From: DATCDE01 sp038252405
GTDB lineage: Bacteria > Actinomycetota > Actinomycetes > Prado026
Assembly: GCA_038252405.1 (NCBI GenBank)
Contig: JBBSAJ010000047.1
Span: forward strand, 1-17,850
Reading direction: 5' to 3'
DNA length: 17,850 nucleotides
In this document: piece after piece, positions 13,662-17,850 of the stretch
How positions within the stretch are numbered: the stretch's first letter is position 1
Layout of the letters: every line of letters begins with the position of its first letter
Made by a program: the position numbers and the translations under genes
The notes under the pieces: generated by a model
Told to the model about the DNA's origin: nothing
What the model saw: the letters and a program-made list of their open reading frames with translations, nothing else
Databases searched by the model: none

Positions 13662-13679
13662 CCGCGCATCCTCCCACCC

Positions 13680-13786
13680 GCATGAAGGTGCCCTTGTGTG
13701 CGCACTGCCGCACAAACCGCCCCTTCATGGACGGCGGATGAAGGGTGCCTTGTTGCGGCCACACGCGCAGAAGGGCACCTTCATGC
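13680..13786. repeat. Palindromic intergenic element, copy 2
   Basis: Arms at 13680-13702 and 13764-13786 pair at 21 of 23 positions and enclose an inner dyad, CCCCTTCAT facing ATGAAGGGTG (about 13720-13747). Length 107 bp, versus 106 in copy 1, and the two copies look roughly 80% identical by eye, most strongly in the arms. The G-rich run after the right arm (to 13802, next to the bcp stop) is also shared with copy 1. It fills the gap between bcp and the MFS gene, both minus strand, so it would be in the MFS leader if transcription comes from upstream. Confidence 0.85.
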
Positions 13787-13802
13787 AGGACGGGGTGGGG
13801 GG

Positions 13803-14267
13803 TCAGGCCAGGCCGAGGTCGCGGCGGAGCTTGGCCACGTGGCCCTTGGCCTTGACGTTGTACTGAGCCTGTTCCAGCGTGCCGTCGGCGCCCACCACGA
13901 ACGTCGAGCGGATCACCCCGACCACGGTCTTGCCGTACATCATCTTCTCGCCGTACGCGCCGAAGGCAGTGAGCACCACCTTGTCCGGGTCGGACAGCAG
14001 CGGGAAGGTCAGCCCCTCCGCCGCGCGGAACGTGGCCAGCTGGGCCGGCTGGTCCGGGGAGATGCCCACCACGTCGATGCCGGCCGCGGCCAGCGAGGTG
14101 AGGCTGTCCCGGAAGTCGCACGCCTGCGTGGTGCAGCCGGGGGTCATGGCGGCCGGGTAGAAGTAGACGACCACCCGGCGTCCGGCGTAGTCCGACAGCG
14201 CAACGGTCTTGCCGTCGGCGTCGGGGAGCGAGAAGTCGGGGGCGCGGTCACCGGGCTGCAGCTTCAC
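13803..14267 (-). CDS. bcp: Thioredoxin-dependent thiol peroxidase (Bcp/PrxQ)
   Basis: 154 residues, standard PrxQ length. It reduces H2O2 and organic hydroperoxides in the cytosol with thioredoxin. The peroxidatic cysteine C45 is in PAAMTPGCTTQACDF, with the PrxQ-type resolving cysteine C50 five residues later. GDRAPDFSLPDADGKTVALSDY (6-27) and the GVIRSTFVVGADG strand complete the fold. The family motif usually reads YP(K/R)xxTPGCT; here the middle is AAM. GTG 14267 has TAGCCT 6 nt upstream, so the mRNA is probably leaderless. It is divergent from the DUF3618 gene, with 135 bp between the starts, and followed by repeat copy 2. Confidence 0.94.
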   Translation of the reverse strand: MKLQPGDRAPDFSLPDADGKTVALSDYAGRRVVVYFYPAAMTPGCTTQACDFRDSLTSLAAAGIDVVGISPDQPAQLATFRAAEGLTFPLLSDPDKVVLTAFGAYGEKMMYGKTVVGVIRSTFVVGADGTLEQAQYNVKAKGHVAKLRRDLGLA

Positions 14268-14273
14268 GGCTTC

Positions 14274-14279
14274 AGGCTA
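14274..14279 (-). promoter_or_regulatory. -10 box for bcp
   Basis: TAGCCT on the minus strand, 6 nt (GAAGCC) before GTG 14267. Confidence 0.5.
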
Positions 14280-14327
14280 ACCGGCGGGGGTGCCCTCCGC
14301 AGCGGCGCGACAGGGATGCTGTGTGAC

Positions 14328-14345
14328 GATGATCTGGATGATCTG
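14328..14345. repeat. Perfect 9-bp tandem repeat upstream of the DUF3618 gene
   Basis: GATGATCTG at 14328-14336 and 14337-14345. It lies 16 bp upstream of the TACCGT box and would sit at or above its -35 zone, so it could be an operator. Confidence 0.6.
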
Positions 14346-14361
14346 ACGGAGGGACCGGCGC

Positions 14362-14367
14362 TACCGT
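14362..14367 (+). promoter_or_regulatory. Candidate -10 box for the DUF3618-LysE operon
   Basis: TACCGT, 35 nt before GTG 14403. Unlike most genes here the start has a Shine-Dalgarno site (GGAGG, 14393-14397), which fits a short leader. No convincing -35. Confidence 0.3.
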
Positions 14368-14402
14368 GTCGGTGTGCCGACGCCGCGAACCCGGAGGACG
14401 AC

Positions 14403-14696
14403 GTGACCACGCAGACCCCGCAGACCCCGCCGACCCCGCCGGTTCCGCAGGTCTCGCCGACCCGCCCCCCGCAGGAGATCGAGGCGGACATCGCCGCGAC
14501 CCGGGAGACCCTCGCCGACGCCATCGACGCGATCACCGAGCGCATGCAGCCGGCCAACATCGCCTCCCGGGCCAAGGATCGAGTGATCGCCCTCTACAAG
14601 AGGGACGACGGGTCGGTCGACCCGGTCCGGGCCGGCGCCACGGCCGGTGTCGTGCTCATCGTGGCGCTGTACCTGATCCGCCGCCGCAGGCTGTAG
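14403..14696 (+). CDS. DUF3618 small membrane protein
   Basis: 97 residues. A Thr/Pro-rich head built from QTP/PTPP units (1-22) is followed by the DUF3618 helix RPPQEIEADIAATRETLADA (21-40) continuing to ITERMQP, and by one hydrophobic segment (about 77-92) ending in a basic RRRRL tail. This suggests a single-pass protein with the helix in the cytosol; the function of DUF3618 is unknown. GTG 14403 has GGAGG 5 nt upstream. An in-frame ATG at 14316 would add an acidic 29-residue extension (CDDDLDDL) but has no ribosome site and runs through the promoter region. The DUF427 gene starts 2 bp after its stop. Confidence 0.78.
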   Translation: MTTQTPQTPPTPPVPQVSPTRPPQEIEADIAATRETLADAIDAITERMQPANIASRAKDRVIALYKRDDGSVDPVRAGATAGVVLIVALYLIRRRRL

Positions 14697-14698
14697 CC

Positions 14699-15202
14699 GT
14701 GCTCCCACCCGGGGTCACCCCGCACCGGCCCGGGCCTGGCCAGGAGTCGGTGTGGGACTACCCGCGCCCGCCGCGGGTCGAGGTCGCCCACCGGCAGGTC
14801 GTCGTGCGCTTCGGTGGTGCCGTGCTGGTGGACACCGGCGTCGCGCTGCGGGTGCTGGAGACCAGCCACCCGCCGACCTGGTACCTGCCCCGTGCGGCCT
14901 TCCGCGACGGCACACTGCGGCCGGCCGAGGGCACCTCCTTCTGCGAGTTCAAGGGGCTGGCCCGGTACCTGGACGTCGTCGCCGGGGACCGGGTGGCCGA
15001 ACGGGCGGCCTGGTACTACCCCGACCCGACCGCCGGTTTCGAGTCGTTGCGCGACCACGTCGCGCTGTACCCCGCGGCGATGGACCTGGTCACCGTCGAC
15101 GGAGTCGCCGTGCAGCCCCAGGAGGGCGGTTTCTACGGCGGGTGGGTCACGCCGGACGTCGTCGGCCCGTTCAAGGGAGCGCCCGGCAGCCGTGGCTGGT
15201 GA
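14699..15202 (+). CDS. DUF427 protein
   Basis: 167 residues, soluble. Family pattern: ESVWDYPRPPRVE (16-28), a GGAVLVDTGVALRVLETSHPPTWYLP strand pair (39-64), TSFCEFKGLARYLDV (79-93), AAWYYPDPTAGF (103-114) and a C-terminal YGGWVTPDVVGPFKG (146-160). DUF427 is a small beta-rich single domain, common in actinobacteria and fungi, without an established reaction. GTG 14699 is 2 bp after the DUF3618 stop. The next gene has its own -10 box in the 25-bp gap, so the operon may have an internal promoter. Confidence 0.8.
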   Translation: MLPPGVTPHRPGPGQESVWDYPRPPRVEVAHRQVVVRFGGAVLVDTGVALRVLETSHPPTWYLPRAAFRDGTLRPAEGTSFCEFKGLARYLDVVAGDRVAERAAWYYPDPTAGFESLRDHVALYPAAMDLVTVDGVAVQPQEGGFYGGWVTPDVVGPFKGAPGSRGW

Positions 15203-15213
15203 CCCGATGCAGG

Positions 15214-15219
15214 TAGCCT
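15214..15219 (+). promoter_or_regulatory. -10 box for the GroES-like gene
   Basis: TAGCCT, 8 nt before GTG 15228. It selects GTG 15228; ATG 15207 would lie upstream of the box. Confidence 0.4.
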
Positions 15220-15227
15220 CCACCCCC

Positions 15228-15563
15228 GTGTCGACCACGCCGAACCCGGAGAACCTGCCGATCAAGCTGCTGCACGACCGGGTGCTGGTCGAGGCCGGCG
15301 GCTCGGCGGGGGAGCGGACCTCCGGCGGCGGCATCGTCATCCCGGCCACGGCGCAGGTCGGCAAGCGGCTCACCTGGGCGCGAGTCGTCGCGACCGGGCA
15401 GAACGTGCGGCTTGTCGAGGTCGGCGACAAGGTGCTGTTCGAGCCGGAGGACCGCGGCGAGGTCGAGATCCAGGGCTGCACCTACCTGCTGCTGCGCGAG
15501 CGCGACCTGCACGCGGTCGCCTCCTCGCGGGTCGGGGAGTCCACGACCGGGCTGTACCTGTGA
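15228..15563 (+). CDS. Stand-alone GroES-like protein
   Basis: 111 residues. The GroES fold is recognisable: IKLLHDRVLVE (12-22), a mobile-loop-like stretch GERTSGGGIVIPATA (28-42), ARVVATGQNVRLVEVGDKVLFEP (51-73) and a closing YLLLRERDLHAV (86-97). In GroES the mobile loop docks on GroEL. Here no groEL is nearby, the roof-loop part (usually VGPG plus an acidic insert) is shortened to VATGQN, and a C-terminal tail of about 14 residues is added. It may be a divergent co-chaperonin or a GroES-fold protein with another job; I cannot decide. GTG 15228 is chosen for the TAGCCT box; ATG 15207 would add seven residues. lysE-type gene follows 7 bp after the stop. Confidence 0.8.
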   Translation: MSTTPNPENLPIKLLHDRVLVEAGGSAGERTSGGGIVIPATAQVGKRLTWARVVATGQNVRLVEVGDKVLFEPEDRGEVEIQGCTYLLLRERDLHAVASSRVGESTTGLYL

Positions 15564-15570
15564 GACCCCG

Positions 15571-16200
15571 GTGAGCGCGCTCGTCGTGGGGCTGGGCCTG
15601 GGCGCACTCGTGGCCGCGCAGATCGGTCCGGTCTCGCTGCTGTGCGCCCGGACGTCGATGCGACACGGCTTCGTCGCCGGATCCTCGGTCGGGGCCGGAG
15701 CGGCGCTGGTGGACCTGCTCTACGCCTGCCTGGGCGTCGCCGGGGTGGCCGCGCTGCTGCAGGTGACCGCGCTGCGCGTCGGGCTGGGGCTGGTCGGGGC
15801 TGGGGTGCTGGTCTTCCTGGGGGTGCGCACGTTCCGGTCGGCCTTCCGGGTGCGGCTGGGTGCGGAGACCGACGACGAGGTGGTCGCCCCGTGGAGCGCG
15901 TTTCGCACCGCCGCCGCCGCCACGGCCTCCAATCCGCTGACCATCGCGTCGTGGGCGGCGATCTTCTCGGCCGCCGCGGTGGCCAGCGTCGTCGTGGACG
16001 TGGCGTCCACGGTCGAGCTGGTGGTCAGGGTCGGGATCGGCAGTCTGGCCTGGTTCACCGCGCTCGCGGCCGCCTTCGCGTTGGTCGGCCGCCGGGTCGG
16101 CACTCGTGGGCTGGCCGTCATCGACGGGGTGGCCGGCCTCGGCCTGATCGCGTTCGGCGGGGTGCTCGCCGTCCGGTCACTCGACGCGACCGCCGGCTAG
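15571..16200 (+). CDS. LysE-family amino acid/metabolite exporter
   Basis: 209 residues with about six hydrophobic segments, as usual for LysE/RhtB exporters. The N-terminal LGALVAAQIGPVSLLCARTSMRHGF (about 10-34) is the family signature (GPV near the end of the first helix, then a basic loop). A second signature, ATASNPLTIASWAAIFSAA (about 116-134), with the conserved NP, begins the middle helices. The exported compound cannot be told from the sequence. GTG 15571 is 7 bp after the GroES-like stop, at the start of the first hydrophobic helix, so translation is probably coupled. Confidence 0.85.
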   Translation: MSALVVGLGLGALVAAQIGPVSLLCARTSMRHGFVAGSSVGAGAALVDLLYACLGVAGVAALLQVTALRVGLGLVGAGVLVFLGVRTFRSAFRVRLGAETDDEVVAPWSAFRTAAAATASNPLTIASWAAIFSAAAVASVVVDVASTVELVVRVGIGSLAWFTALAAAFALVGRRVGTRGLAVIDGVAGLGLIAFGGVLAVRSLDATAG

Positions 16201-16223
16201 CGGAACGGGACCTCGGTCCCCTC

Positions 16224-16240
16224 CGGGGGAGCTACCCCCG
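16224..16240 (+). terminator. GC hairpin between the LysE-type gene and ppdK
   Basis: CGGGGG (16224-16229), loop AGCTA, CCCCCG (16235-16240), 24 bp after the LysE-type stop. No T tract, so termination is uncertain; GC-rich hairpins without U tracts are proposed as terminators in actinobacteria. Confidence 0.35.
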
Positions 16241-16244
16241 TGGG

Positions 16245-16283
16245 TACGGTCGTTTGCAGACCGAACGAACCCGTCCGAGGAGA
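16245..16283 (+). promoter_or_regulatory. Candidate -10 box and ribosome site of ppdK
   Basis: TACGGT (16245-16250) followed by GAGGAGA (16277-16283), which lies 5 nt before ATG 16289. This is a leadered start, unlike most genes here. Confidence 0.45.
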
Positions 16284-16288
16284 CCCGC

Positions 16289-17850
16289 ATGACGGCCACG
16301 CGCTACATCTACGACTTCGAAGACGGCCACCGTGGCATGGCCGACCTGCTCGGCGGGAAGGGCGCGAACCTCGCCGAGATGACCCGGCTGGGTCTGCCCG
16401 TGCCGCACGGGTTCATCGTCACCACCGAGGCCTGCAACGTCTATCTGGAGGCCGGGCACGAGCCCCCCGAGCTGGCCGAGGAGATGACGCTGCACCTGCG
16501 TGACCTGGAGCAGCGGATGGGACGCCGGCTCGGCGACCCGCACGACCCGTTGCTGGTGTCGGTGCGGTCCGGCGCGCGGTTCTCGATGCCAGGGATGATG
16601 GAGACGGTCCTCAACATTGGGCTCACCGACGAGTCGGTCGCCGGCCTGGCCGAGATGGCCGGGGACGAGCGGTTCGCCTGGGACTCCTACCGCCGGTTGG
16701 TCCAGATGTTCGGCCGCACCGTGCTCGGGGTCGACGGCAGCCTGTTCGAGGAGGCGCTCGACCACGCCAAGAAGGAGCGTGGGGTGACCGGCGACCTCGA
16801 CCTCGACGCGGCCGCGCTGCGCGACCTCACCCGCACCTTCCAGCAGATCACCGAACGGGCCGTCGGCCGGCCGTTCCCGCAGGACCCCCGTGAGCAGCTC
16901 GACCTGGCGGTCCGCGCGGTGTTCTCCTCGTGGAACGGGGAGCGGGCCCGGATCTACCGCCGTCAGGAGCACATCCCCCACGACCTGGGCACCGCGGTCA
17001 GCATCGTTGCCATGGTCTTCGGCAACCTCGGCTCGGACTCCGGCACCGGCGTGTGCTTCACCCGCGACCCGTCCACCGGCAGCGCCGGTGTGTACGGCGA
17101 CTACCTGGAGAACGCGCAGGGCGAGGACGTCGTCGCAGGCATCCGCAACACGCTGCCGCTGATCGCGCTGGAGGAGCTCGACCCCGAGGCGTACCGCGGG
17201 CTGCTGGACGCCATGGCCAAGCTGGAGGGCCACTACCGCGACCTGTGCGACATCGAGTTCACCGTCGAGCGCGGCAAGCTGTGGATCCTGCAGACGCGGG
17301 TCGGCAAGCGGACCGCCGCAGCCGCGTTCCGGATCGCCGTCCATCTGCTCGACGAGGGCGTGCTCACCGAGGACGAGGCGCTCGAGCGCGTGCGCGGCGC
17401 GCAGCTGACCCACCTGATGTTCCCGCGCTTCGACACCGGTGCGGCCGGCCAGCCGTTCACGGTCGCCGTCGGCGCGGCGCCCGGTGCGGCCGTCGGCAAG
17501 GTGGTCTTCGACTCCCACCGCGCCCAGGAGTGGGCGGCCCGCGGCGAGCCCGTGGTGCTCGTGCGGCGGGAGACCAACCCGGACGACCTGGGTGGCATGA
17601 TCGCTTCGGTCGGCATCCTCACCAGCCGGGGTGGCAAGACCTCCCACGCGGCCGTCGTGGCCAGGGGCATGGGGCGCACCTGCGTCGTCGGGGCCGAACA
17701 GCTCCAGGTCGACGTCGAGGCGCGGCAGCTGGTCGGCCCCGGCGGGGTCGTCGGCGCCGAGGGCGACGGCGTCTCGATAGACGGCACCACGGGTCAGGGG
17801 GTCCGCGGGGAGGGTGCCGGGGTGCCGGCACCGGTGGGGGGGTGCATCGA
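16289..17850 (+). CDS. ppdK: Pyruvate phosphate dikinase, 3' end cut by the window
   Basis: The frame is open from ATG 16289 to the window end (520 codons of the roughly 880-900 expected). Visible domains: nucleotide-binding part with GGKGANLAEMTRLGLPVPHGF (22-42), SVRSGARFSMPGMMETVLNIG (91-111), VFGNLGSDSGTGVCFTRDPS (about 243-262) and IEFTVERGKLWILQTRVGKRT; then the swivelling phosphohistidine domain with GGKTSHAAVVARGMG, whose H453 is the phospho-carrier. The PEP/pyruvate-binding domain lies beyond the window. The enzyme interconverts pyruvate, ATP and phosphate with PEP, AMP and pyrophosphate. SMPGMMET and the VFGN element identify PPDK rather than PEP synthase. The last 17 or so residues (from TGQGVRGEG) depart from the family pattern; see findings. 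Confidence 0.93.
   Translation, partial: MTATRYIYDFEDGHRGMADLLGGKGANLAEMTRLGLPVPHGFIVTTEACNVYLEAGHEPPELAEEMTLHLRDLEQRMGRRLGDPHDPLLVSVRSGARFSMPGMMETVLNIGLTDESVAGLAEMAGDERFAWDSYRRLVQMFGRTVLGVDGSLFEEALDHAKKERGVTGDLDLDAAALRDLTRTFQQITERAVGRPFPQDPREQLDLAVRAVFSSWNGERARIYRRQEHIPHDLGTAVSIVAMVFGNLGSDSGTGVCFTRDPSTGSAGVYGDYLENAQGEDVVAGIRNTLPLIALEELDPEAYRGLLDAMAKLEGHYRDLCDIEFTVERGKLWILQTRVGKRTAAAAFRIAVHLLDEGVLTEDEALERVRGAQLTHLMFPRFDTGAAGQPFTVAVGAAPGAAVGKVVFDSHRAQEWAARGEPVVLVRRETNPDDLGGMIASVGILTSRGGKTSHAAVVARGMGRTCVVGAEQLQVDVEARQLVGPGGVVGAEGDGVSIDGTTGQGVRGEGAGVPAPVGGCI

Noticed and set aside
12546..13685. 379-codon plus-strand frame opposite the MFS gene
   Set aside because: Shadow of an unmistakable MFS sequence with transmembrane pattern and ribosome site on the minus strand.
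16232..17647. 471-codon minus-strand frame opposite ppdK
   Set aside because: The plus strand encodes all PPDK signatures; the antisense frame has no recognisable content.
1..17850. CRISPR array, insertion sequence, prophage, toxin-antitoxin or secondary-metabolite cluster
   Set aside because: No regularly spaced direct repeats, transposase, integrase or phage-type genes were found; the genes are mainly conserved housekeeping functions.

Overview
The window is very GC-rich chromosomal DNA from a high-GC actinobacterium. Coding third positions are almost all G or C, GTG starts are common, and genes often start without a Shine-Dalgarno site behind a TANNNT box. Gene order pncB <-> clpS, DUF2017, mec, cysO, cysM, murI, MBL-fold, rph, rdgB matches the M. 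tuberculosis block I remember as Rv1330c to Rv1341, minus two genes: the P1-type hydrolase between the DUF2017 gene and mec, and the rhomboid gene between cysM and murI. A free-living soil-type actinobacterium (for example Geodermatophilaceae or a relative) would fit, but that is a guess.

Layout. Bases 1-547 hold a possible truncated minus-strand gene start and a stretch with no convincing gene. Bases 548-4798 hold a minus-strand class V PLP enzyme, divergent from DUF1707 and DUF2079 membrane-protein genes, then an OsmC-type gene. Bases 4801-6659 are a minus-strand NAD salvage operon, pncB-pncA, joined by an ATGA overlap. From 6698 to 12343 the plus strand carries clpS-DUF2017 (N-degron adaptor and an unknown partner), mec-cysO-cysM (cysteine synthesis on a protein sulfur carrier), murI-MBL (cell-wall D-glutamate plus a metallo-hydrolase) and rph-rdgB (RNA 3' processing and nucleotide-pool cleaning). 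A minus-strand tRNA-Leu(UAG), an MFS transporter and a Bcp-type peroxiredoxin follow. The last part, on the plus strand, is DUF3618-DUF427-GroES-like-LysE, then a pyruvate phosphate dikinase gene cut by the window end.

Most notable points. (1) The CysO-type sulfur carrier does not end in Gly-Gly but in Gly-Gly-Ala-Arg, so it would need trimming before thiocarboxylation; a JAMM metallopeptidase (Mec) is encoded directly upstream. (2) A ~106-bp nested palindromic element occurs twice, each time filling the gap between two genes; one copy sits where mycobacteria keep the rhomboid gene. (3) A TANNNT-type box lies 5-8 nt before the start of about ten genes, which suggests widespread leaderless transcription and settles several start codons. 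(4) Two divergent gene pairs have such boxes so close that their promoters must overlap. No CRISPR array, insertion sequence, prophage or other clear mobile system was seen; most of the window is core metabolism.
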